A stretch of 64,000 nt of DNA from Lichenifustis flavocetrariae. GTDB taxonomy: Bacteria > Pseudomonadota > Alphaproteobacteria > Rhizobiales > Beijerinckiaceae. The stretch covers positions 101,013 to 165,012 of the forward strand of contig NZ_JAMOIM010000015.1 in assembly GCF_026130545.1 (NCBI RefSeq). Direction: 5' to 3'. Below are positions 41,128 to 50,056 of the stretch, piece by piece (the first letter of the stretch is position 1; the number at the start of each line of letters is the position of its first letter). A program made the position numbers and the translations under genes. The notes under the pieces were generated by a model. It was not told the DNA's origin. It made no database searches and saw only the letters and a program-made list of their open reading frames with translations.

Positions 41128-42639
41128 TCAGGCCGCAAAGGTCGATGTGTTCAGCGAGACGTGTTCGGGCGCTGGTGAATTATAGAGCCTATCGTGTCCG
41201 GCAAGCGGCGGCGTCGCCTGACCGCTGACGGTTTCGTGGAAGACCCGATAGGTGCTGCCACTCTCTCTCTTGGCTTCATACATGGCCATGTCGGCGCAGC
41301 GGAGAAGAGCATCAGGGTCGCGTCCATGGTCCGGTGCGACGGCGACGCCGATCGAGACACCTACTTTCATGGCGATGCCGTCGAAGTCGATCGGGCCGGG
41401 AACGACCTTCAAGAGATGGCGGCAGGCCTCGTCAATGCTGTCATCTGCAAACGCGTGGCTGAGCACCAAGACGAATTCGTCGCCTCCAACCCTGGCCGTG
41501 AGATCGCCTGGCCGTTCGGCCGTCTTGAGCCGCCGCGCCGTCTCGATCAGGACGATATCGCCGGCGCGGTGGCCCATGGAATCGTTGATGGACTTGAATT
41601 CGTCGAGGTCGAGGTAAAGCACGGCGAACCTATTGCCCGGTCCGGAGCCGTTGCAGAGCCGATCGAGATGATCGTGCAGCAGTGTCCTATTCGGCAGATT
41701 TGTGAGCGCGTCGTGCTGCGCAGCGTGTTTCGCTTGTGCGTGCGCCTCTGCGAGCTCCTGGGATTTGGCGTCGATCATGCGCGCCATCCGCATGGCATGC
41801 GCCAGGACAACGGATGTGAGGACGCCGACCGCTGCCCCGACTAATAACAACGGAGGCATTATCGTGTGGAGCAAATGCCGTCCCGGCTGCTCGGGGGTCC
41901 AGGTCAGCCGGACCGTGTTACCACCATCGAACGTTGTCGCGCGGAAGAGGGGCTGACCCGCGTCTGCGTCCGTCGCATTCGCCAAGCGGAGATTGTGCAG
42001 GAGACCCTGTTCCATCGCGTTCAGACGCGCCGGCGTGAGCGCGATCCCGAAAATCATGACCGAAGGAGGTCCCGCAATCTCTGAGATCGTCGGGTCGCCG
42101 CCCGTCGAAATGACCGCCGCGCTTGCGAGGAATGGCAGGCCATCCATTTTGAGGAAACCCGAAATTGGCTTGCTCTGGTTCTGAGGCGCAGCGGCGCGTG
42201 CCTCTCCCACCATCCGGTCGAGGCCGTCGACGTCGGGAGCGGTGGCCAACACGGCCAGATCTCCCTTGAGGAGCGCATAGGTGACAGCGCCGGTTGGCCC
42301 AACCACGAGGACATCGTCATAGCCGTAGTCCCGAAACAGAAGCGGGCCGATATTCTCGCGGACATAGGCCCATTCGAAGTCCGTCGACACGTGGAGGTGC
42401 TGATAGGCCTCGCCCCAAGCCGCGTAGCTTTTGACGTCCTTTTCGAGACGCGCGCTGCTCTGTTCGATGATGTTGTGGGCGAAGGTCGCCGCCTGTTCGG
42501 CGGCGCGCCGGTCGAGCTGCCGGGAGATCTGGAACAGGAAGCCTGTGAGCGACGCGAACGCGACGAAAACGAGGGCAGCAACGGCTGGCGCTGCCCGCCG
42601 CCGAAACAATCGCGCAAGCCGTGCCGCTCCCAACTCCAT
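41128..42639 (-). CDS. CHASE4-GGDEF membrane diguanylate cyclase
   Basis: 503-residue inner-membrane sensor enzyme. One transmembrane helix near residues 17-38, a periplasmic CHASE4-type domain (about 40-250, including AWGEAYQHLH and YGYDDVLVV), and a second helix near 262-288 lead to a cytoplasmic GGDEF domain (about 325-480). The active site RVGGDEF is intact, and RPGD five residues before it is a complete inhibitory site. GGAGAGG precedes the ATG. Signal unknown. Confidence 0.9.
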   Translation of the reverse strand: MELGAARLARLFRRRAAPAVAALVFVAFASLTGFLFQISRQLDRRAAEQAATFAHNIIEQSSARLEKDVKSYAAWGEAYQHLHVSTDFEWAYVRENIGPLLFRDYGYDDVLVVGPTGAVTYALLKGDLAVLATAPDVDGLDRMVGEARAAAPQNQSKPISGFLKMDGLPFLASAAVISTGGDPTISEIAGPPSVMIFGIALTPARLNAMEQGLLHNLRLANATDADAGQPLFRATTFDGGNTVRLTWTPEQPGRHLLHTIMPPLLLVGAAVGVLTSVVLAHAMRMARMIDAKSQELAEAHAQAKHAAQHDALTNLPNRTLLHDHLDRLCNGSGPGNRFAVLYLDLDEFKSINDSMGHRAGDIVLIETARRLKTAERPGDLTARVGGDEFVLVLSHAFADDSIDEACRHLLKVVPGPIDFDGIAMKVGVSIGVAVAPDHGRDPDALLRCADMAMYEAKRESGSTYRVFHETVSGQATPPLAGHDRLYNSPAPEHVSLNTSTFAA

Positions 42640-42729
42640 CGCACCTCTCCCCGCGTCGCCCTGGCTCTAGCGGGAAACCGTGAACACGTGGTTGCTAAGA
42701 CCTTGGAGGCAGAGACAAGGAGGTGTCCG

Positions 42730-42756
42730 AAAAGACGAAGCGCGGATAGTCGCGCT
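42730..42756 (-). terminator. Likely rho-independent terminator of trcR
   Basis: On the minus strand AGCGCG (42756-42751) and CGCGCT (42744-42739) pair around a 6-base loop, followed by TTCGTCTTTT. A GC-rich stem and a partial T-run just after the trcR stop fit an intrinsic terminator. Confidence 0.55.
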
Positions 42757-42774
42757 CGGCCTTCTTCGCCGATG

Positions 42775-43476
42775 TCAGTTCGACGAACGTCCGAACACGG
42801 AAGCGACATCGATGTCGTCCCGGTCCTGCTTGTTCTTGTTGCCGTGAGACCCGAACACTTCCGCTTCCGTCGAAGGCTCATGACTCTGACGCCCTGTCGT
42901 ATACTCGGCAGGCATGAGGGTCTGGCCGTGATCCTCTTCGACCGCCGGCCGATCCTTGGCGGCGCGCCCGACTTCGAAATCGAGATCGATCTGCGAGCAC
43001 AAGCCCAGCGTCACCGGGTCCATGGGGCTCAGGCTTGCGGAGTTCCAATGCGTCCGATCCCGGATCGCCTGCAGGGTCGATTTGGTGGTGCCGACGAGCC
43101 GCATGATCTGCGCATCCTTGAGCTCGGGATGATTGCGCACAAGCCACAGGATGGCATTCGGCCGGTCCTGACGGCGCGAAAGGGGGGTGTAGCGCGGTCC
43201 ACGCACCTTCTTCATCGGCGGGAGGCGGACCTTCGACACCTGAAGCTTGAGCATATGGTTCTTGTCGCGTTCGGCGCGAGCCAGTTCCTCACGGCCGATC
43301 TGGCCCGACGTGATCGGATCGTGCCCTTTGATGCCGGTCGCGACCTCTCCGTCCGCGATGCCCTTCACTTCAAGCGGGTGCAGCTTGCAGAAGTCGGCGA
43401 TCTGTTCGAACGTCAACGATGTGTTGTCGATCAGCCAAACAGCTGTGGCTTTCGGCATCAAGGGTGCGTCGCTCAT
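42775..43476 (-). CDS. trcR: TrcR (DUF1013) cell-cycle transcriptional regulator
   Basis: 233-residue DUF1013 protein, known in alphaproteobacteria as a conserved regulator tied to the CtrA/GcrA cell-cycle network. MPKATAVWLIDNTSLTFEQIADFC opens the family domain, and helix-turn-helix-like stretches follow (KDAQIMRLVGTTKSTLQAI). The last 60 residues are polar and probably disordered. GAGGAG precedes the ATG. Confidence 0.9.
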   Translation of the reverse strand: MSDAPLMPKATAVWLIDNTSLTFEQIADFCKLHPLEVKGIADGEVATGIKGHDPITSGQIGREELARAERDKNHMLKLQVSKVRLPPMKKVRGPRYTPLSRRQDRPNAILWLVRNHPELKDAQIMRLVGTTKSTLQAIRDRTHWNSASLSPMDPVTLGLCSQIDLDFEVGRAAKDRPAVEEDHGQTLMPAEYTTGRQSHEPSTEAEVFGSHGNKNKQDRDDIDVASVFGRSSN

Positions 43477-43671
43477 CGGGTCTCCTCGCAGGCTGGCGAT
43501 CGGGAGGGCTTGAGGCGATATTTTTCAATGACCCGAGAAGCTTCGGCTTCCACGAGGCTGAACATCAAACCATCCGAAAGGGAATAGCTCGACATATAGG
43601 CGGCAGCAGGGCGGATTGCAATTCACCGTGAGAGACCCGAAGATCGGAACATCGCCCGGAGAGGCCCAGTT

Positions 43672-43920
43672 TCAGCGGCCCGTGGACGGGCTTTCGACCA
43701 TTGTGAGGTCAAGGTCGAGCCTGAACATGAGCAACCCTTTGAGGTCGGTCACCTCCATGCGCCAGTCATGCGTGGTGCAACACTGGTCTGGATGCTCTGT
43801 AATGAACCTGCCGATACGTTGGATCGCTTCGAGACGCGCGTCCTGAAGACCGGCGAGTTCCATCCCGAGCTTGTCCTCGATGTGCTCCCCGTTGCAGACA
43901 TGAAAAAAATAGCGCGTCAC
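43672..43920 (-). CDS. DUF6894 small protein
   Basis: 82-residue protein beginning TRYFFHVCNGE, the hallmark of the DUF6894 family, common in soil and plant-associated Hyphomicrobiales and of unknown function. Acidic residues and a short helix (DARLEAIQRIGRFI) follow. The gene is isolated, with a possible EcfG-type promoter upstream, hinting at a stress-response role. Confidence 0.8.
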   Translation of the reverse strand: MTRYFFHVCNGEHIEDKLGMELAGLQDARLEAIQRIGRFITEHPDQCCTTHDWRMEVTDLKGLLMFRLDLDLTMVESPSTGR

Positions 43921-43970
43921 CGGCTTCTCCGTCGCATCGACGGGAGCCAGTCACATGGCCCCGGGCGGCT

Positions 43971-43995
43971 AACAAATGTGTAAGGAAGCGGTTCC
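43971..43995 (-). promoter_or_regulatory. Possible EcfG (general stress sigma factor) promoter
   Basis: On the minus strand GGAAC (43995-43991), a 16-base spacer and TGTT (43974-43971) approximate the EcfG consensus GGAAC-N16/17-CGTT, with one mismatch in the -10. It ends about 50 bases before the DUF6894 start, a sensible distance. Confidence 0.4.
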
Positions 43996-44133
43996 GGCTC
44001 AACGATGAAAACGGCATCACAGGACAGGGAGCTTGGCCATTCGGCAAGGCCGCCAGCGATGGGCAGGCGGCTGATCCAAGCTGCCGCACCTCAGCGCGAC
44101 GTCAGTCGGCCCGGACTTGGGGATGGCTCAGGC

Positions 44134-45135
44134 TCAGAAAAGGATGACAGATGACGAATAGGCCTGAGCGAAGGTGGTGCGGTTCCGCCCGCCTCGCTTC
44201 GACGCATACAAGGCCGCATCCGCCGATGAAATGAGATCCTGCGGCAGAAGGTTGACCTCGTGGCCAGTGCTGCAGCCGATGCTGAGGGTTACGACGTTCG
44301 CGGACGAGCCGGGATGGTTGATCCCGAGATGTTCAACCGCGACCCTGACCCGCTCGGCAAGGGCCTCGGCCCCTTCACGCGGCGTACCCGGCAGCACGAT
44401 GGCAAACTCTTCGCCGCCGTAGCGTGCCGCGGCATCACGGCTTCGCAGAACGCCGCGGATCGCATAAGCCACGGTTTTCAGGCAGTTATCACCCGCCACA
44501 TGACCGAACTGGTCATTGAACAATTTGAACTGATCGATGTCGATCATCAGCAGCGAAAGCGGCAAGCCTTCACGCTCACAGCGACGGAGCTCAGTGGACA
44601 GGGAGAGGTCGAAGCTCCGCCGATTGAGGAGATCGGTCAGTCCGTCTCGCGCTGCGAGATGCTGCAGCGCGTGCTGCGCTTCCTTTTGCGCCGTGACGTC
44701 GCGAAGCGTCTGCACGACGGCGAGAAGAAAGCCGGAGTCGTCGTAGATCGGCCCAGCATCCAACGCGAGGCTCATCTGGCGGCCAAGACGAGGCATGGGG
44801 CAGGTCGTTTCGAGCGAAACACCAAAGTCCGTAAGTTCGAATCCGTCCCAATCCTTGAAAAATGTTTCGATCTCGGAATAGCGCCCCATAGCCACGAGAT
44901 CGGCCAGGCACGGGCGCTCCTCCAGGTAGAAGGCCTTCCAGTGACTTCTGGTGTTGAGGACCTCGGTGGCCTTTAGTTGTGTCAGGCGTTCGCAGGCCCG
45001 GTTCCACATCACGACGCGGCAATCACCGTCGATGACAAAGGTCGGAACAATCAGATGGTCGATCAGAAGGTCGGCAAGATTCCGCTCTTGGTTCTGATCT
45101 AAACCCACCCTTCTGGAAGCGGTACGTCGAGCCAT
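44134..45135 (-). CDS. PAS-GGDEF diguanylate cyclase
   Basis: About 333-residue soluble signalling enzyme. A PAS domain (about residues 25-155: [20 protein letters not shown]) is followed by a GGDEF domain (about 165-325) with RYGGEEF intact and RSRD five residues earlier, a complete inhibitory site. It is one of three cyclic di-GMP synthases in this window. ATG 45135 is preferred; the frame extends to 45231. Confidence 0.88.
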   Translation of the reverse strand: MARRTASRRVGLDQNQERNLADLLIDHLIVPTFVIDGDCRVVMWNRACERLTQLKATEVLNTRSHWKAFYLEERPCLADLVAMGRYSEIETFFKDWDGFELTDFGVSLETTCPMPRLGRQMSLALDAGPIYDDSGFLLAVVQTLRDVTAQKEAQHALQHLAARDGLTDLLNRRSFDLSLSTELRRCEREGLPLSLLMIDIDQFKLFNDQFGHVAGDNCLKTVAYAIRGVLRSRDAAARYGGEEFAIVLPGTPREGAEALAERVRVAVEHLGINHPGSSANVVTLSIGCSTGHEVNLLPQDLISSADAALYASKRGGRNRTTFAQAYSSSVILF

Positions 45136-45264
45136 GCCTGAATACCGCCGTGAACGCAGATCTTTCCGGTCACACCATACCGACCCGCAGTAAACAAGCC
45201 TTGAACGGAAGCCGCCCAATATGTGCGGCAAACCCCCACAATGACAGCAAAAATCCCGTTTTGA

Positions 45265-46815
45265 TCAATCCAGGCCGATCGCTACGAAGCGGACCTCGCC
45301 TTGCGGGTTCGCAACCAGGAGAAGAACGGAATGACGTCCGGCCTCCTTCAAGCTTTGCACCCGGTCGGCGATATCCTTCGGTGTTGTGACCTTTTGCTGG
45401 TTGACTTCCACCACCACGTCGCCGGCGTTGATGGCTTTGCCGCCAGCCGGAGAGCCGGCATCGACGCTGGCGACCGCGACCCCCTGCACGCTGTCCTTGA
45501 TGGCAAATTTCTTTCGGACGTCGTCGGTCAGAAGCGAGAGTTGCATGCCGAAGGCCGACGAGGGGGCCGGAGGCACCGCGTCAGCGGGTGTCTTCGTCTC
45601 TGCCGACGCTTGTTTTTCGCCGTCTTCAAGCCGCCCCAGTTTGACGGTGACGTTCTGCGGCTTGCCATCGCGGATGACCGAAACCGACACCTCCTTGCCG
45701 ACTGCCGTGGCCGCGACGAGACGGGGGAGGTCCCGCGATGTCTTCACCTCCTTGCCGTCGAACGTGACGATAACGTCGCCCGCCAGAAGGCCGGCCGGTT
45801 TTGCCGGCCCGTTATCGTCGACGCCGGCGATCAGCGCCCCGTGCGGGGTCCCGAGCGACAGGCTATCCGCGATCGTTTCGTCGACCGGCTGGATGCGCAC
45901 CCCGAGCCAGCCCCGTCGCGCTTCGTGAAACTCGCGCAATTGATCGATGATGGGAATGACAGTCTCGGAAGGGGTCGCGAAACCGATTCCGATCGAACCG
46001 CCCGATGGCGACAGGATCGCTGTATTGATGCCGATCACCTCACCGGCCATGTTGAACAGAGGGCCGCCGGAATTGCCCTTGTTGATCGCCGCGTCCGTCT
46101 GGATGTAGTCGTCGTAGGGTCCGCTGTCGATGTTGCGGTTCCGTGCCGACACGATGCCGGCCGTCACCGTGCCCCCCAACCCGAAGGGATTGCCGACCGC
46201 CATCACGGCATCGCCAACCCGCATCTTCTCGCTGTCGCCGAATTTGACCGACTTCAGCGGCTTGTCGGAGGACACTTTCAGCACCGCGACGTCGACCTTG
46301 GCGTCAGTCCCGAGCAGTTCCGCCTTGAGCTTGCGGCCATCCGTCAGGATCACGGTGATCTCGTTCGCGCCTTCGATCACATGGTTGTTCGTGATGACGA
46401 TACCGCTCGGATCGATGATGAAGCCGGAGCCGAGGGATGCGGAGCGCCGGCTCTTCGGCGGCGCGTCAGGAGCGCCCGGTTCTTTTTTCCCTTGCAGCTG
46501 GCGTTTGAAGAATTCCTCAAAGAAATCCTGAAACGGCGTGCCAGGCGGCAGTTGAGGCATGGTCTTCAGCGAAGGTTTGGCGCCATTGTCGCCCACAACC
46601 TGAGCGGCGGAGATATTGACCACGGCATCGACGACGCTGTCGGCCAAGTCGGCGAGCGACTCAGTGCCCTTCGCCGCCGCCGGGGTCACGGCTGCCAATG
46701 GAGAGGCCAGGGACACGCCCAAGCCTACCAGGGCTGCCACGGCCCGAACCCTCATGCGAAAGATCTGCTTGCGGTGGCGCGCCTGCGGAGGATGAGAGAC
46801 AGACTCCGGTGTCAT
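45265..46815 (-). CDS. degP: Periplasmic serine protease DegP/HtrA family
   Basis: 516-residue periplasmic protease and chaperone. An N-terminal signal segment (near residues 22-48) leads to a trypsin-like domain with the triad in TNNHVIEG, VDVAVLK and GNSGGPLF, then two PDZ domains (WLGVRIQPVDE and VASVDAGSPAGGKAINAGDVV in part). Expected to degrade misfolded envelope proteins under heat or oxidative stress. It is the last gene of an hflK-hflC-degP run, 105 bases after hflC. Confidence 0.93.
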   Translation of the reverse strand: MTPESVSHPPQARHRKQIFRMRVRAVAALVGLGVSLASPLAAVTPAAAKGTESLADLADSVVDAVVNISAAQVVGDNGAKPSLKTMPQLPPGTPFQDFFEEFFKRQLQGKKEPGAPDAPPKSRRSASLGSGFIIDPSGIVITNNHVIEGANEITVILTDGRKLKAELLGTDAKVDVAVLKVSSDKPLKSVKFGDSEKMRVGDAVMAVGNPFGLGGTVTAGIVSARNRNIDSGPYDDYIQTDAAINKGNSGGPLFNMAGEVIGINTAILSPSGGSIGIGFATPSETVIPIIDQLREFHEARRGWLGVRIQPVDETIADSLSLGTPHGALIAGVDDNGPAKPAGLLAGDVIVTFDGKEVKTSRDLPRLVAATAVGKEVSVSVIRDGKPQNVTVKLGRLEDGEKQASAETKTPADAVPPAPSSAFGMQLSLLTDDVRKKFAIKDSVQGVAVASVDAGSPAGGKAINAGDVVVEVNQQKVTTPKDIADRVQSLKEAGRHSVLLLVANPQGEVRFVAIGLD

Positions 46816-46920
46816 GAAGCAATCCCGTCCCGGCGCCCCGCGGATGCGGGTGGCCCTCCACTATAGAATGTTCGACGAGCTTCGCATCACGTCGGCTCTG
46901 CGGCAACTTGAACGAAGCCG

Positions 46921-47814
46921 TCAGCCTCCGGGAGTTGCCGGAGGCGCGATGGCCTGATCGGGATCCTGGAAGTAGCGGAAAAAGCTGGAGCTCGGCGAGA
47001 TCACAAACCGTGTGTCGGCTCCCTTGAGCGAAGCGCCATAGGCCTGCATGGAGCGGTAGAAGGCGAAAAAGTCGGGATCCTTGCCGAAGGCGGCCGCGAA
47101 GACCCGGTTCCGCTCAGCATCACCCGTTCCGCGCAATTCGTCCGCGCGCCTCTGCGCATCGGCTTTCAGCACAACGACTTGGCGGTCGGCATCTGCCGTG
47201 GTCGTTTGAGCCTGTTCGGCGCCCTGTGCGCGATATTGAGCGGCTTCACGGGCCCGCTCGGAGATCATACGGGAAAAGACTTTTTCCGAAATCTCGCGGG
47301 GCAGGTCAGCGCGCCGGATGCGGACATCGTCGATCGAGAGCCCAAGCCGGCTCGACTCGGAATTGACGAGATCGCGGATCTTCACCATCAACTGCGCCCT
47401 GTCTTCCTTGATGATCTGCGGCAAGGTCGACTCGCCGAGCACACGTCGCAGGGCCGAGTTCATCACCGACGCCAGTTGATTATTGGCCCGCACCACGGTC
47501 CCGACGCTCTGGTAGAATGTCAGCGGGTTGGTGATCCGGTAGCGAACGAAGGCGTCCACGAGGATCCGTTGGTTGTCGGCCGCCACCACTTCCTGCTGCG
47601 GGGTCTCGAGGTCGAGGATCCGGTTGTCCAGCAGAACGACGTTCTCGACGAACGGGACCTTCATTTTGAGGCCCGGCTTGTTGATCACCCGCACGGGCTC
47701 TCCAAAATAGAGCACCAGCGCCTGTTCGGTCTGGGCGACCGTGAAGAACGTGCCACCAACCACGATCACGATGACCACGAGGGCGGCGAGGGCCGCGACC
47801 AAGGCGGGCTTCAT
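46921..47814 (-). CDS. hflC: FtsH modulator HflC
   Basis: 297-residue SPFH/band-7 membrane protein with an N-terminal helix (ALVAALAALVVIVIVVGG). With HflK it cages the FtsH protease in the inner membrane. The PHB domain runs from about residue 25 to 260 (LVLYFGEPVRVINKPGL, IRRADLPREISEKVFSRM). Start ATG 47814 overlaps the hflK stop by four bases. Confidence 0.94.
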   Translation of the reverse strand: MKPALVAALAALVVIVIVVGGTFFTVAQTEQALVLYFGEPVRVINKPGLKMKVPFVENVVLLDNRILDLETPQQEVVAADNQRILVDAFVRYRITNPLTFYQSVGTVVRANNQLASVMNSALRRVLGESTLPQIIKEDRAQLMVKIRDLVNSESSRLGLSIDDVRIRRADLPREISEKVFSRMISERAREAAQYRAQGAEQAQTTTADADRQVVVLKADAQRRADELRGTGDAERNRVFAAAFGKDPDFFAFYRSMQAYGASLKGADTRFVISPSSSFFRYFQDPDQAIAPPATPGG

Positions 47815-48926
47815 GGCTTGGCTCCGGTGGCCGGTTTGGCATCGAGGGCACCGAGCGGGAGATAGGGCACGACGCCCGCGCCCTTGTTGTCGGTGATCAC
47901 CTTGTTGGAACCGCCCAGCACCTGCTCCATGGTCTCGATATACATCCGTTCCCGTGTCACCTTCGGCGCATTCTTGTATTGCGCGTAGACTTGGTCGAAG
48001 CGCGACGCCTGACCCTGTGCCTCCTGCACGGCTTGTTCCTTGTAACCTTCTGCTTCCTGCACGATGCGCGCCGCGGCACCACGCGCCTCCGGAACGACCC
48101 GGTTGGCATAGGCATCGGCTTCGTTGCGCTGCCGCTGCAGATCCTGTTGTGCGGCCGTCACGTCCCGGTAGGCGGCGATCACTTCGTCTGGGGGATCCAC
48201 CGAGAGCAATTGCACCTGGATGACCATGATGCCGGCCTTGTAGCCGTTCAGCACCCCTTGAATCAGGTCCTGGACGGCCGGCTCGATGATCTTACGGTCG
48301 GTGGTGAGGATATCGGTCAGGTTCTTCTTGCCGATCACCTCGCGCATGGCGCTCTCGGCCACGGCCTTCACGGTTTCCTGAGGATTGCGCAGATTGAAGG
48401 CGAAGTCCTCGGGACGCGACGGGTCGATCTGCCAGACCACGCGGAACTTCACATCGGCGATGTTCTCGTCGCCGGTCAGCATCAGGCTCTCTTCTGGAAC
48501 GTCGAGGGAGACCTGGAGCCCACCGCCGTTGCGGCGGCTGTCGTCACGCGTCACGGCGCCGATGTCGATCGAGTTGCGGTTGGTGACCGGGAGAACAGTG
48601 ACGGCCCCGATCGGGTAGGGGAGATTGTAGCGCAGTCCCGGGTTGGTCTTCCCCGTATAGCGGCCGAAGATCATGTTGATCCCGACCTCGTTGGGCTGCA
48701 CCGTGTAGAGCCCGGTCGCCAGCCAGACCGCGATCGCGGCCAGTACGATGAGACCTAGGCCCGCCGGACTCGACAGGCCACCGCCCGGCAGGAGCCTTTT
48801 GACCTTGTCCTGACCACGCCGCAGCATGTCCTCGAAGTCTGGTGATCCATTGGGAGTGGGTTTTTGCCCCCAGGGACCTGGAGCCTGCTTCCAGGGCCCG
48901 CCGTTATTCTGGTTGGACCACGACAT
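47811..48926 (-). CDS. hflK: FtsH modulator HflK
   Basis: 371-residue SPFH partner of HflC. A Gly/Asn/Pro-rich N-terminus is followed by one membrane helix near residues 55-72 (AGLGLIVLAAIAVWLATGLY) and the PHB domain. FNLRNPQETVKAVAESAMREV and the coiled-coil region rich in Gln/Ala are typical. First gene of the hflK-hflC-degP set. Confidence 0.94.
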   Translation of the reverse strand: MSWSNQNNGGPWKQAPGPWGQKPTPNGSPDFEDMLRRGQDKVKRLLPGGGLSSPAGLGLIVLAAIAVWLATGLYTVQPNEVGINMIFGRYTGKTNPGLRYNLPYPIGAVTVLPVTNRNSIDIGAVTRDDSRRNGGGLQVSLDVPEESLMLTGDENIADVKFRVVWQIDPSRPEDFAFNLRNPQETVKAVAESAMREVIGKKNLTDILTTDRKIIEPAVQDLIQGVLNGYKAGIMVIQVQLLSVDPPDEVIAAYRDVTAAQQDLQRQRNEADAYANRVVPEARGAAARIVQEAEGYKEQAVQEAQGQASRFDQVYAQYKNAPKVTRERMYIETMEQVLGGSNKVITDNKGAGVVPYLPLGALDAKPATGAKP

Positions 48927-49126
48927 TCTTGATCTTTCGCAACGCGTCCTCGACCGGCGGATGATGCATATTCGCCGGTGCCTCGGTCCGGTAGAGGCTT
49001 GGTTTGCTCCATCCGTCGTGCAGGCGACATATAGGGGGAGGCTCGGGCCGAGGCAAACCTGCAGCTCTGCTTATGCTGAAGCGGAGGGGTTAAAAGCTGG
49101 CAATGTTGGCCGCCGGCGTCACCGGT

Positions 49127-50056
49127 TCAGATGCCCGCATACCATTCGTAGCCCTGGTCCTCCCAATAGCCCCCACCGCCTTTGCCGATGCCATCGAGGT
49201 GATCCACGACGGCGATCCGCATGACATATTTGGCCATCTTGTAGCCCAGTTGCCGCTCAAGGCGCAGGCGGAGCGGCGCGCCATGAGCGACCGGCAGCGC
49301 CATCCCGTTCATGTCGTAGGCCAGGATCGTCTGGGGGTGGAAGGCGTCGACGAGGTCGATGCTCTCGTAATAGTGGCTGCCCACGTCTGACGCGTCGCCT
49401 GTGCCGCCGGCGGACTTTGCGATCTTGGCGTCAGGCGCTTTCGTCTGGCCGGTTGACGCCGGGGCCTGATCGCCTGCAGGGGTCGCATCGTCCCCGCTGG
49501 TGTCCGCGTCATCCGCACTGAGGGCGTCGAGACCGCCCTCATCCATCGTGTCGGCGCAATGGAAGACGATGAAGCGCGCGGCCGGCTTCAGGCCCGCGGC
49601 CTTGAGCAGGTCACCGAGCGGCACACCCGTCCATTTGCCGATGCAGCTCCATCCTTCCACGCAATCGTGCCGGGTGATCTGGGTGCGGGCCGGCATGGCC
49701 CGCAAGTCGGGTAGACTCCAGGATTGCGGGCGCTCGACCAACCCATCGATCGCCAATTTGAACGTCGCGAAGCCCGTTTTGACCATGCCGCGATAGGCTT
49801 TGTCCTTGGGGTCGTCGTTGCCGTTCGCCTTGAACTGCGGTGAGATCTCGGCCTCGGGATATTCCGGCGCGAGCTTCTGGTCGGACAGCAGGAGGCGCTG
49901 CACGTAGAGGTTGGCGTCTTCGTCCTTGTCGAGAATGCGGCGCGCCCAGGGTTTCTCGGAAACGTCGTCGCAGCCGGACAGCAACGAGGCGCCGAGCAGC
50001 GCGGCGCCGCCCGTGACGATCCTGCGCCGGTCGAACATGATCTTGCGGCTAGACAT
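49127..50056 (-). CDS. Sulfite oxidase-family molybdopterin lipoprotein
   Basis: 309-residue molybdopterin enzyme of the MsrP/sulfite oxidase fold. The N-terminus combines an Arg-rich Tat-like start (DRRRIVTGGAALL) with a lipobox (LLSGC), so the mature protein is probably folded before export and lipid-anchored. HDCVEGWSCIGKW carries the molybdenum-ligand Cys. About 50 residues rich in Asp, Ala, Gly and Thr (from LSADDADTSG to ASDVGSHY) interrupt the domain and look disordered. Stop overlaps the end of the cytochrome gene start region by eight bases, so the two are coupled. Substrate unknown. Confidence 0.82.
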   Translation of the reverse strand: MSSRKIMFDRRRIVTGGAALLGASLLSGCDDVSEKPWARRILDKDEDANLYVQRLLLSDQKLAPEYPEAEISPQFKANGNDDPKDKAYRGMVKTGFATFKLAIDGLVERPQSWSLPDLRAMPARTQITRHDCVEGWSCIGKWTGVPLGDLLKAAGLKPAARFIVFHCADTMDEGGLDALSADDADTSGDDATPAGDQAPASTGQTKAPDAKIAKSAGGTGDASDVGSHYYESIDLVDAFHPQTILAYDMNGMALPVAHGAPLRLRLERQLGYKMAKYVMRIAVVDHLDGIGKGGGGYWEDQGYEWYAGI

